NCBI RefSeq assembly: GCF_001423105.1
Contig: NZ_LMNV01000002.1
Span: 1,406,131-1,470,130, forward strand
Origin: Frondihabitans sp. Leaf304
Lineage (GTDB): Bacteria > Actinomycetota > Actinomycetes > Actinomycetales > Microbacteriaceae
Reading direction: 5' to 3'
Length of the DNA stretch: 64,000 nt
Below, piece after piece: positions 45,486 to 53,788 of the stretch. Numbering within the stretch: position 1 is the first letter of the stretch; the number at the start of each line of letters is the position of its first letter. A model generated the notes under the pieces. The model searched no databases and was not told the origin of the DNA. It saw nothing but the letters and a program-made list of their open reading frames with translations. The translations under genes and the position numbers were made by a program.

Positions 45486-45553
45486 TCAGGATTCCAGGCT
45501 CGCACCCCCGGGAGATCCGCGCGCTGGCGCCCGTCGCGCGACTCATTTCCTGA
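45486..45553. repeat. Single 68-bp dyad upstream of fruR
   Basis: Left CGCGATTCAGGATTCCAGG with TCAGG at 45486, right TTTCCTGACGAGCGCGC with CCTGA ending at 45553, in the divergent gap 45451-45687. Confidence 0.8.
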
Positions 45554-45614
45554 CGAGCGCGCCCCCGCTACCTCTGTCTGCACTGGTCCGCATGTGGCTT
45601 TTTCTGCGATCATC

Positions 45615-45660
45615 TTGCTTTGTCTGCGAAACGGGCCTATGGTCTGTCGAAAGCACAGAC
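45615..45660 (+). promoter_or_regulatory. fruR-fruK-fruA promoter and operator
   Basis: TTGCTT (45615-45620), 17-bp spacer and TATGGT (45638-45643) make a plausible promoter. The inverted repeat GTCTGT...ACAGAC (45642-45660) sits on the expected start site, and TCTGCGA copies lie just upstream. This is the likely binding region of the DeoR-type regulator encoded next. Confidence 0.6.
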
Positions 45661-45687
45661 AGAACCAGGCGACGAGGAGGTCACCCC

Positions 45688-46476
45688 ATGTATGCAGTCG
45701 AACGCCACGACTCGATCGCCGAGCTCCTCCGCGTCGAGGGCCGCGTCGTCGCCTCTGATCTGGCCGAGCGCTTCGCCGTCACGACCGAGACGATCCGCCG
45801 CGATCTCGACAGCCTCGAACAGGCCGGAGCACTCCAGCGGGTGCACGGTGGAGCCGTCGCCGCGGGTCACACCAGCGTCACCGAGCTGAGCCTGGCCGAG
45901 CGTGAAGACCAGCAGACGCCCGCCAAATCGACGATCGCGCGTCTCGCCGCACACCTCGTGCCCCCGACCTTCGTCGGTTCCATCGCCCTCGACGCCGGCA
46001 CGACCACCGCTGCCGTCGCCGCAGAGCTCACCGGCTGGACACCCGCTACCCCGGGCGTTCTTCTCACCGTCATCACGAATGCCGTGCCGATCGCCGCACT
46101 GCTCCAGCACAGCGAGCACATCGACCTTCGTCTGCTTGGCGGTCGCGTCCGCGGCCTCACGAGCGCCGCCGTCGGCAGCGCCACGGTCGAACAGCTGACC
46201 GCCCTCCGACCCGACATCGCGTTCGTCGGCGCCAACGGCATCAGCGCTGGATTCGGCCTCTCCACCCCCGACGAGCTGGAGGGGGCCGTCAAGACGGCAT
46301 ACATCCGGGCCGCGCGCCGCGCCGTCGCCGTCGTCGACTCGACCAAGCACGGCGTCGAGGCACTCAGCCGCTTCGCCCGGCTCGATGAGCTCGACACCGT
46401 CATCACCGACCTGGAGCCCGCGGCCGACCTGGCCGGAGCCCTTCGCGATGCCGACGTGGAGGTGCTCGTCGCATGA
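45688..46476 (+). CDS. fruR: DeoR-family fructose operon repressor
   Basis: 262 residues from ATG 45688 with GAGGAGG 9 bp upstream. DeoR HTH at residues 5-55 (VVASDLAERFAVTTETIRRD) and a sugar-phosphate-sensing domain (LDAGTTTAAVAAEL, GANGIS, VDSTKHG). First gene of the fructose PTS operon, overlapping fruK by 4 bp. It likely senses fructose 1-phosphate or fructose 1,6-bisphosphate and represses its own promoter. Confidence 0.93.
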   Translation: MYAVERHDSIAELLRVEGRVVASDLAERFAVTTETIRRDLDSLEQAGALQRVHGGAVAAGHTSVTELSLAEREDQQTPAKSTIARLAAHLVPPTFVGSIALDAGTTTAAVAAELTGWTPATPGVLLTVITNAVPIAALLQHSEHIDLRLLGGRVRGLTSAAVGSATVEQLTALRPDIAFVGANGISAGFGLSTPDELEGAVKTAYIRAARRAVAVVDSTKHGVEALSRFARLDELDTVITDLEPAADLAGALRDADVEVLVA

Positions 46477-47441
46477 TCCTCACTCTCACACCCAATCCCT
46501 CGCTCGACCGCACGATCGAGCTGTCTGCGCCTCTTTCGCACGGTGCGGTGCAGCGGTCGCTCCGCACCACCGACGAGCCCGGAGGCAAGGGAGTCAACGT
46601 CTCGCGCGGCCTGGCTGCTTCGGGTGCCGACACCGTCGCGATCCTGCCCGGAGCCCTCGACGACCCCATGCTGGTCGCGCTCCGAGCCCGGGGCGTTCCG
46701 ACGGTGAACCTGCCGATCGACGGCCACGTTCGCCAGAACATCACGATCACCGACCCCGATGGCACGACCACCAAGATCAACGAGCCCGGCCCCGACCTCT
46801 CGACCCAGGCCGTCGCCCTGGTCGACCTGGTCGTCGAGCACGCCGCATCCACCGATTGGTTGGTTATCGCCGGTTCACTCCCTCCCGGATTGCCCGACGA
46901 CTTCCTCGCGGGGGTCGTCCATTCGGTGCGACTCGCATTCGGTGCCGACGCACCTCGCATCGCTGTCGACTCATCAGGAACCCCGTTCCGGGCCCTCATC
47001 GAGTCCGGCGTCGGGGTCGACCTCGTCAAACCGAACGCCGAAGAGCTCGCCGAGATCGTCGGAGGCGACCCGGCCGTCTACGAGACCGACCGCGATGCGG
47101 CCGTCGCGGGTGCCCGGATCCTTCTCTCCCGCGGAGTCGGCGCTGTTCTGCTCACCCTCGGAAGCGCGGGCGCCGTGCTCGTCGACGGCACCGGCGCCTG
47201 GTTCGCCGCAGCCCCGACCATCGTGGCTCTGTCGACCGTCGGAGCGGGCGACTCGTCTCTCGCGGGCTACCTGCTCGCCGAGACGGCGGGGGCCTCCCCC
47301 GCGGGCCGACTCGCCCAGGCCGTCGCCTCCGGCGCCGCCGCGGCCTCCCTGCCGGGAAGCCTCGTGCCGACTCTCGCGCAGACCTTCCCCGACGTGATCG
47401 ACGTCGTGTCTCTCTCGCAGGCGTCCGCAACTCGCGCCTGA
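46473..47441 (+). CDS. fruK: 1-phosphofructokinase
   Basis: 322 residues, PfkB family. DEPGGKGVNVSRGLA near residue 37 binds sugar phosphate, and STVGAGDSSLAGYL near 250 holds the catalytic Asp and anion hole. It phosphorylates fructose 1-phosphate made by the FruA PTS transporter to fructose 1,6-bisphosphate. Starts inside the fruR stop (ATGA); fruA follows 72 bp later. Confidence 0.95.
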   Translation: MILTLTPNPSLDRTIELSAPLSHGAVQRSLRTTDEPGGKGVNVSRGLAASGADTVAILPGALDDPMLVALRARGVPTVNLPIDGHVRQNITITDPDGTTTKINEPGPDLSTQAVALVDLVVEHAASTDWLVIAGSLPPGLPDDFLAGVVHSVRLAFGADAPRIAVDSSGTPFRALIESGVGVDLVKPNAEELAEIVGGDPAVYETDRDAAVAGARILLSRGVGAVLLTLGSAGAVLVDGTGAWFAAAPTIVALSTVGAGDSSLAGYLLAETAGASPAGRLAQAVASGAAAASLPGSLVPTLAQTFPDVIDVVSLSQASATRA

Positions 47442-47513
47442 TCCTCCTCCCCAAGCCGTTTCATCTCACCTCAGCGCACCACAGCAGCAGCCGCAGCAAA
47501 GGAGCTCCAGCCC

Positions 47514-49598
47514 ATGTCCACCCTCATCAACACGAAGCTCGTCGGTCTCGACGAGAATCTCGGCGAGACCTCGTCCGACGTGATCCGCGCACTGGCGGCG
47601 CGTGTCGCCGCCGACGGTCGCGCCGGATCGGCCGAGTCACTCGCCGACGACGCAATCAAGCGCGAGGCCTCGGTCGGCACCGGTGTGCCCGGCGGTATCG
47701 CCATTCCGCACGCCCGCTCGTCGTCGGTCTCTGAGCCGACACTCGCGATGTCGCGCCTGGCTCGCAAGGTGCCGTTCGGCGCTCCGGACGGCGACGCCGA
47801 CATCGTCTTCATGATCGCGGTGCCCGAAGGCGCCGACGCCGACCACATGACCGTGCTCTCGACGCTCGCCCGAGCACTCATCCGCGACGACTTCACGGCT
47901 GCCCTGCGCGCTGCGGCCACGCCCGCCGACGTGGTCGCCCTCGTCGATGCCGAGGTCGGCGGCGAGGTCGACGCCGCTCGCGGAGTCACCGGCACTACCG
48001 CTCCCGCCGCCGGCTCGGCCGGTCAGAATTCAGGATCCGACTCGGGTCACCGCGTGAAATTGGTCGGCGTCACCGCCTGCCCCACCGGAATCGCCCACAC
48101 GTACATGGCCGCCGACGCACTCGTCGCGGCAGCAAAGCGACTCGGGGCCGACCTCCAGATCGAGACGCAGGGTTCCGGACGGGTGACCCCGTTGGATCCT
48201 GCGGTCATCGAGGCCGCTGACGCCGTCATCTTCGCCGTGGACGTGGACGTCCGCGACCGCGGCCGCTTCGCCGGCAAGCCGCTCGTGCAGGGCCCCGTCA
48301 AGCGCGGAGTCGACGAGCCGACCGCCATGGTCGAGGAGGCCATCGCGGCCTCGACCGACCCGCGTGCCGCTCGTGTGACAGGAAGTGTCGCCTCGGGCCC
48401 CGCCATGGCGCAGGGCCGTCGCGGCTTCGGCTCGTCGCTCAAGACGTGGCTGCTCACCGGCGTCTCTTACATGATCCCGTTCGTCGCCGGCGGAGGTCTG
48501 CTGATCGCCCTCGGCTTCTTGCTCTCGGGCTTCGGCATCGCGCTCACCGCCGACGGCCACACCGTGAACAACGCGGTCTACGCACTGCAGAACTACTCGC
48601 TTGCGAATCTGCCGCCTGAGGGCCTCTGGTATTACCTCGGTGCCGCCGCATTCCAGATCGGTGGAGCCTCGATGGGCTTCCTGGTCGCCGCGCTGGCCGG
48701 CTACATCGCCTACGCGATCGCCGACCGCCCGGGCATCGCGCCCGGTTTCGTCGCCGGTGCGATCGCCGTGTTCATGAACGCCGGGTTCCTCGGTGGGCTC
48801 GTCGGAGGTCTGCTCGCCGGTGCTGCCGCTTACTACATCGGCAAGCTCGACGTGCCCCGCTTCGTCCGCGGCCTGATGCCCGTCGTGATCATCCCGCTCT
48901 TCGCGTCCATCTTCGCCTCCGGCCTGATGCTTCTGTTCTTGGGCGGCCCGATCGCCTCCCTGATGAAGGCTCTGACCGACTTCCTCAATGGCCTCTCCGG
49001 CTCCGGCGCGATCCTGCTCGGCGTCATCCTCGGCCTCATGATGTGCTTCGACCTCGGTGGCCCCGTCAACAAGGTCGCGTATGCCTTCGCCGTCGCCGGC
49101 CTCTCGGCCGGCTCGGTCGACAACCCCGCCCCGTGGATGATCATGGCCGCAGTGATGGGTGCCGGAATGGTGCCCCCGCTCGCGATGGCGCTCGCCTCGA
49201 CCGTGCTCTACCGCAAGGGCTTCTCGCAGGTCGAGCGCACCAACGGCGGCGCGGCATGGCTGCTCGGTGCCTCCTTCATCTCGGAGGGTGCAATCCCGTT
49301 CGCTGCGGCCGACCCGCTGCGCGTCATCCCCGCCAGCATGGTCGGTGGTGCCGTGACCGGTGCCATCTCGATGGCGGCCGGGGTCACTTCTCAGGCACCG
49401 CACGGTGGCATCTTCGTGTTCTTCGCGATCGGCAACCTGCTCATGTGGATCGTCGCGATCCTCTCCGGCACCGTCGTGACCGCGGTCGTGCTCGTCGCGC
49501 TCAAGCGCTTCGTGCGCCGCCGCCCCGTGGGTGCGGACGAGAAAGAGGCTGCCTCCGCCGCTGCGGTCGTGGACCAGCGCGAACCCGTGGCCGTGTAG
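47514..49598 (+). CDS. fruA: Fructose-specific PTS transporter EIIABC
   Basis: 694 residues: EIIA (residues 1-150, phospho-His H66 in IAIPHARS), a linker of about 25 residues, EIIB (phospho-Cys C189 in VTACPTGIAH) and the EIIC membrane channel (residues about 310-660, nine to ten helices). It imports fructose and phosphorylates it at C1, using EI and HPr that are not in this window. The A-to-B linker contains a TCAGGATCC at 48030, in non-conserved sequence. A strong terminator follows. Confidence 0.96.
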   Translation: MSTLINTKLVGLDENLGETSSDVIRALAARVAADGRAGSAESLADDAIKREASVGTGVPGGIAIPHARSSSVSEPTLAMSRLARKVPFGAPDGDADIVFMIAVPEGADADHMTVLSTLARALIRDDFTAALRAAATPADVVALVDAEVGGEVDAARGVTGTTAPAAGSAGQNSGSDSGHRVKLVGVTACPTGIAHTYMAADALVAAAKRLGADLQIETQGSGRVTPLDPAVIEAADAVIFAVDVDVRDRGRFAGKPLVQGPVKRGVDEPTAMVEEAIAASTDPRAARVTGSVASGPAMAQGRRGFGSSLKTWLLTGVSYMIPFVAGGGLLIALGFLLSGFGIALTADGHTVNNAVYALQNYSLANLPPEGLWYYLGAAAFQIGGASMGFLVAALAGYIAYAIADRPGIAPGFVAGAIAVFMNAGFLGGLVGGLLAGAAAYYIGKLDVPRFVRGLMPVVIIPLFASIFASGLMLLFLGGPIASLMKALTDFLNGLSGSGAILLGVILGLMMCFDLGGPVNKVAYAFAVAGLSAGSVDNPAPWMIMAAVMGAGMVPPLAMALASTVLYRKGFSQVERTNGGAAWLLGASFISEGAIPFAAADPLRVIPASMVGGAVTGAISMAAGVTSQAPHGGIFVFFAIGNLLMWIVAILSGTVVTAVVLVALKRFVRRRPVGADEKEAASAAAVVDQREPVAV

Positions 49599-49625
49599 CT
49601 GGGCTGCTTGCTGCTTGCTGCTCCT

Positions 49626-49660
49626 GGGCGCCATCCCGCTTCGTGCGGGGTGGCGCCCTT
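49626..49660 (+). terminator. Terminator of the fructose operon
   Basis: Fourteen-pair stem GGGCGCCATCCCGC / GCGGGGTGGCGCCC with a 5-nt loop (TTCGT), followed by TTGTG, 28 bp after the fruA stop. Confidence 0.85.
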
Positions 49661-49692
49661 GTGCGTGCGGTGGGGTGTCTCGCGCGCGCAAC

Positions 49693-50042
49693 TCAGGCAT
49701 CTAGGCGCGATGTGGCGCTCCAACCCCGCACGCGCGGCCCACCCGCGCCCACACTCCTGAAACGCGCGCCGTCAGCGCCGCGCGCCCAACCCTCACGAGC
49801 GAGCGCTCCGCGCGGCCCTCCTCTGCGCGCAACTCAGGCAACAAGGCGCGACGCAGCGCTCCAGCCCCGCACGCGCGGCCTACTCGCGCCCACACTCCTG
49901 AAACGCGCGTCGTCAGCGCCGCGCTCCCAACCCTCGCGAGCGAGCGCTCCGCGCGGTCCTCCTCTGCGCACAACTCAGGCAACCAGGCGCGACGCGGCGC
50001 TTCAGCCCCGCACGCGCGTCCCGCCCGCGCTCACACTCCTGA
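49693..50042. repeat. Three tandem 68-bp dyads, 141-bp period
   Basis: In the 455-bp convergent gap between fruA and nadS. TCAGG at 49693, 49834 and 49975; CCTGA ends at 49761, 49901 and 50042 (spans 68-69 bp). Copies share GCGCAACTCAGGCA and CACTCCTGAAACGCGC ends, a CCGCACGCGCG interior and a long GAGCGAGCGCTCCGCGCG spacer palindrome. No GGATCC here and no gene. Confidence 0.88.
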
Positions 50043-50053
50043 AACGCGCGCCG

Positions 50054-51205
50054 TCAGCGCCGCGCGCCTAACCCGCGCACCACACCCACCGCCGCCTCCA
50101 CCGACGCGGCCACCTCGGTCAGCGCCGCGGCCGTCACCTCGCCGCCCCACGTAAATCGCACCGACGTCTGCGCCACGTCCGCCGGCACGCCCAGCGCCGT
50201 CAGCACGTGTGACGGCTCGTCACTTCCAGCCGCGCACGCAGAGCCGCTCGACGACACGACGCCTCGGCGCTCCAGTTCGAGCAGCACCGATTCGCCACTC
50301 GTGCCCGGGAACACGAACGAGGCGTTCGCCGGCAGGCGCCAAGCACCTGCCGGGCCGGTGAGCCGAGCGTCGGGAACGCGCGCCAGGACGTCGGTGATGA
50401 AGGCGTCGCGGGCAGTGCGCGCCGAGTCCGCTCGCGCGAGACGCTCGGATTCGGCAAGCTGAGCGGCCACGGCCAGCGCCACGGATCCTGCGACGTTCTC
50501 TGTTCCTGAACGGTGACCGCGCTCCTGCCCGCCGCCGTGTAGAACCGGTTCGATCGGCAAACGGCCGGCCACGAAGAGGGCGCCGACCCCCTTGGGGGCG
50601 CCGAGCTTGTGGCCCGAGATCGTCAGAGCCTGAACACCGAGGTGGTCGACTCTCGTGTCGAGCCATCCTGCGGACTGAACGGCATCGGTGTGGAACGGAA
50701 TGCCCGCAGCCCTGGTGATGGCGCTCAGTGCCGGTATGTCTTGGACGGTGCCGATCTCGTTGTTGGCGTGGGCGATCGAGACGAGCGTCGTATCAGTTCT
50801 CAGGACGGATCTGAGGGCGTCGGGCGTGACAATTCCGGTCGGAGTCAGCGGCACGAACGAGACCTCGAAATCGAGGAATCGGGCGAGAAACGACACCGAC
50901 TCGAGCACCCCTTCGTGCTCGATCTCAGTGGTCACCAGGTGGCGGCCGCGCGGGTTGCCGAGGGCTATGCCCTTGATGGCCAGGTTGTCGGCCTCCGTTC
51001 CCCCCGCCGTGAAGACGACCTCGCCCGGGCGGCATCCAAGCCAGGATGCGACTGCGGCTCGTGCACCCTCAAGCGCACGCGCGGCCGACTCGCCGACGGT
51101 GTGCCGACTAGACGGATTGCCGAAATCACCCGTGAGATACGGCCACATCGCCTCCAGCGCCTCGCGACGAACAGGCGACGTGGCTGCGGCGTCGAGATAG
51201 AGCAC
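50054..51205 (-). CDS. nadS: Cysteine desulfurase for NadA cluster assembly
   Basis: 383 residues from GTG 51205 (14 bp after the nadC stop). NifS/IscS-type PLP enzyme: YLDAAATSPVRREAL at the start, PLP-lysine in SGHKLGAPKG and active Cys in SSSGSACAAGSDEPS. It supplies sulfur from cysteine. As last gene of nrtR-nadA-nadB-nadC-nadS, the order known from Corynebacterium (ndnR-nadA-nadC-nadS), its role is most likely building the 4Fe-4S cluster of NadA rather than general Fe-S assembly. Confidence 0.93.
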   Translation of the reverse strand: MLYLDAAATSPVRREALEAMWPYLTGDFGNPSSRHTVGESAARALEGARAAVASWLGCRPGEVVFTAGGTEADNLAIKGIALGNPRGRHLVTTEIEHEGVLESVSFLARFLDFEVSFVPLTPTGIVTPDALRSVLRTDTTLVSIAHANNEIGTVQDIPALSAITRAAGIPFHTDAVQSAGWLDTRVDHLGVQALTISGHKLGAPKGVGALFVAGRLPIEPVLHGGGQERGHRSGTENVAGSVALAVAAQLAESERLARADSARTARDAFITDVLARVPDARLTGPAGAWRLPANASFVFPGTSGESVLLELERRGVVSSSGSACAAGSDEPSHVLTALGVPADVAQTSVRFTWGGEVTAAALTEVAASVEAAVGVVRGLGARR

Positions 51206-51218
51206 GGTCAGCGACCAA

Positions 51219-52118
51219 TCACAGGGCGGGGAATCCGGCGGGTGCTCGGCCCGACGAACCCGCGCGCGAGTCAATCGAGATGTCGAGACCGAGGTCGAGC
51301 GCTCGGACGCTGTGGGTGAGAGCGCCCACCGAGATGAGGTCGACCCCGGAACGGGCGATGGCGGCGACCGTCTTGAGATTGACGCCTCCGCTCGCCTCCA
51401 CGAGAGCTCGTCCGGCGACGGCGGCAACCCCGGCGATGAGGTCGGCGGGCGAGAAGTTGTCGAGCATGATCGTGTCGACTCCGGCGGCCAGAACGTCGTC
51501 GATCTGGTCGAGGCGATCGACTTCGACCTCCACGTGAGTCGTATGCGAGAGCTTCGCCTTCATGGTCAGAAGAGCCTCGGTCACCGTCAATCCGGAGGCC
51601 ACGAGCACGGCCAGGTGATTGTCTTTCACGAGCACCGCGTCCGAGAGCGAAAAGCGGTGGTTTCGTCCGCCACCCGCCACGACCGCGTCGCGTTCGAGCG
51701 CGCGGAGCCCCGGAGTCGTCTTGCGCGTGTCGACGATCTGGGCTGATGTGCCCGCGGTGAGAGCCACGTACTCCGAAGTCAGCGTCGCGATGCCCGACAG
51801 CCGCTGCAGCAGGTTGAGCGCGACGCGTTCGGCTCTCAGGATGGATCGTGCCGATCCACGCACGACAGCCACCGTGTCTCCGGCCTCGAATCGATCGCCG
51901 TCGGCAGCACGGGTCTCGACCTCGATCAACGGATCGACCTGCCGCGCGGTCTCTCTCAGCACTCGGACCCCGCTCAGCACCCCGGCCTCACGGGCCACGA
52001 CGGAGGCGGTCGCGGTGGCATCGACGGGGATGAGCGCCTCGCTCGTCACGTCGCCCCAGGGGGCGTCCTCCCGAAGGGCCAGTCGGACGACCTGCTCGAT
52101 CGCGTCATCGGTGAGCAT
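51219..52118 (-). CDS. nadC: Quinolinate phosphoribosyltransferase
   Basis: 299 residues from ATG 52118, overlapping nadB by 14 bp; the open frame extends upstream within nadB. RLSGIATLTSEYV, VDTRKTTPGLRALERDAV and GGGRNHRFSLSDAVLVKDNH are the quinolinate/PRPP-binding motifs. It makes nicotinate mononucleotide from quinolinate and PRPP. Full-length for the family; C-terminal tail slightly extended. Confidence 0.96.
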   Translation of the reverse strand: MLTDDAIEQVVRLALREDAPWGDVTSEALIPVDATATASVVAREAGVLSGVRVLRETARQVDPLIEVETRAADGDRFEAGDTVAVVRGSARSILRAERVALNLLQRLSGIATLTSEYVALTAGTSAQIVDTRKTTPGLRALERDAVVAGGGRNHRFSLSDAVLVKDNHLAVLVASGLTVTEALLTMKAKLSHTTHVEVEVDRLDQIDDVLAAGVDTIMLDNFSPADLIAGVAAVAGRALVEASGGVNLKTVAAIARSGVDLISVGALTHSVRALDLGLDISIDSRAGSSGRAPAGFPAL

Positions 52119-53787
52119 GCTGCGGTACCTCTCGTGCCCACGACAGCGGGTGGGCGAACTCGGTGGATGGATACGGAAAGTCGATCCTGAAATGTGCTCC
52201 GCGCGACTCCTCGCGAGCAAGCGCCCCGGCGACGACCAGACGAGCGACATCGAGCAGGTTGGCGGTCTCGAGGTCGAAGCGGTCGGTGCGGTCCGTGCGG
52301 TCGGTGCGGTCCGTGCGGTCCGTGCGATCGGTGCGGTCCGTGCGGTCGACGCGGTCTCCGCCGCCGAGGCGGTCCTGTGGCACCTCGACGGCCGCCTCGG
52401 CCAGCCACTCCTCGGCCGCGCGGAGCCCCTGCTCCGACCGGGTCAATCCGACGTGCTCCCACATCACCCGCTGCAGATCAGAACGCAGGATCCCACGGCT
52501 CGCCCCGGTCGCCCCGTCTCGCGCGACGGGCTCGGGGCGAGCGCCTTCGAGAGTGCTCGCGTCGCCGAGATCGTCGCCACCCATCGCCTCGATCGCCCGC
52601 CACCCGAATACGGCGGCTTCGAGCAGTGAGTTCGAGGCCAGACGGTTCGCTCCGTGGACGCCGGTCGACGCGACTTCGCCAACCGCGTAGAGACCCGGAA
52701 GGGACGTGCGACCGTCGATATCGGTGGTCACTCCGCCCATGAAGTAGTGGGCCGCGGGTGTGACCGGGATCGGCTCGACAGACCAGTCGAGCCCGGCCGC
52801 CCGCGTGGCGGCGCTGATCGTCGGGAACCGGCGCTCCAGAGTGGCTCGGCCGAGGGCGGTGGCGTCGAGGTGCACGGGCAACCCCGCCTGCGCCGCCATC
52901 TGTGCGGCTATCCCGCGCGCGACGATGTCGCGTGGTGCGAGTTCGGCGCGAGGGTCGACCCCGGCCATGAATCGGCGTCCGCCTGCGTCCAGCAGAACGG
53001 CCCCCTCCCCGCGGACCGCTTCAGAAATCAGGAAGCTTCCGGGCACCGCCAGCGCCGTGGGGTGGAATTGGTAGAACTCGAGGTCGTCGACGCGGGCACC
53101 GGCACGCCAGGCCGCGGCGAGGCCGTCGCCGGTGGCTCCGGCCGGATTGGTAGTGAATTCGTAGAGCTGCCCGGCACCTCCGGTCGCGAGCACCACGGCG
53201 TCGCCTCGGATCCTGAGCTCTGAACCGGCGACCAGCAGGTCGACGCCGACGACGCGCGTGCCAGCAGCACTGCGAGCGCCGCCCGGTTGCACCGGCGCAA
53301 CCACCAGGTCGAGCACGAACGCATTCTCGATGACGCGGACGGTGGTGTGGCCGAGGCGCTCGATGAGGGCAAGAACGATTGCCTTACCGGTCGCGTCTCC
53401 GCCGGCGTGCAGCACCCGCGGCCGACTGTGGGCTGCTTCGAGCCCGCGAGACCAGTCCGCCCCGTCTCGATCGAAGTCGACTCCCCAGCGGACGAGGTCG
53501 TCGATGCGAACCGCCCCGTCGGCGCAGAGCACTTCGACCGCCCGGCGAATCGAGAGCCCCGCGCCCGCTGCGAGGGTGTCGGTCACGTGCAGGGCGACCG
53601 AGTCGTCGTCGAAGACAGCGGCGGCTATGCCCCCCTGCGCCCAGCGCGAGTTGCTCTCGTCGAGAGCCCCCTTTGTGACGAGCGTGACGCTGTGCCCGAG
53701 CGATTCGGCGCGGAGGGCCGCGGTGAGACCGGCGAGACCGGATCCGACGACCACGACCTCGCGTTGTTCCTGATTCGTGAGCGTCAT
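52105..53787 (-). CDS. nadB: L-aspartate oxidase
   Basis: 560 residues. FAD-binding start VVVGSGLAGLTAALRAESLG, SRWAQGGIAAAV, the succinate-dehydrogenase-like domain with HPTALAVPG and GGVTTDIDGRTSLPG, and a C-terminal helical part with the typical SRGAHFRIDFP. It oxidises aspartate to iminoaspartate, which NadA condenses to quinolinate. Near residues 480-503 there is a run of Arg-Thr-Asp triplets encoded by a 9-bp DNA repeat, an unusual insertion before the C-terminal helices. Confidence 0.96.
   Translation of the reverse strand: MTLTNQEQREVVVVGSGLAGLTAALRAESLGHSVTLVTKGALDESNSRWAQGGIAAAVFDDDSVALHVTDTLAAGAGLSIRRAVEVLCADGAVRIDDLVRWGVDFDRDGADWSRGLEAAHSRPRVLHAGGDATGKAIVLALIERLGHTTVRVIENAFVLDLVVAPVQPGGARSAAGTRVVGVDLLVAGSELRIRGDAVVLATGGAGQLYEFTTNPAGATGDGLAAAWRAGARVDDLEFYQFHPTALAVPGSFLISEAVRGEGAVLLDAGGRRFMAGVDPRAELAPRDIVARGIAAQMAAQAGLPVHLDATALGRATLERRFPTISAATRAAGLDWSVEPIPVTPAAHYFMGGVTTDIDGRTSLPGLYAVGEVASTGVHGANRLASNSLLEAAVFGWRAIEAMGGDDLGDASTLEGARPEPVARDGATGASRGILRSDLQRVMWEHVGLTRSEQGLRAAEEWLAEAAVEVPQDRLGGGDRVDRTDRTDRTDRTDRTDRTDRTDRFDLETANLLDVARLVVAGALAREESRGAHFRIDFPYPSTEFAHPLSWAREVPQHAHR
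52281..52352. repeat. 9-bp minisatellite inside nadB
   Basis: Seven near-perfect units of GGTCNGTGC plus one degenerate unit; on the coding strand they spell repeated Asp-Arg-Thr. The frame is kept because the unit is a multiple of three, so copy number can vary without inactivating nadB. Confidence 0.85.
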
Positions 53788-53788
53788 G

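Noticed and set aside
49693..50042. Transposon/IS with terminal inverted repeats
   Set aside because: The 68-bp interior cannot encode a transposase, no target-site duplications are evident, and copies are tandem. A miniature non-autonomous element remains possible and is covered in the findings.
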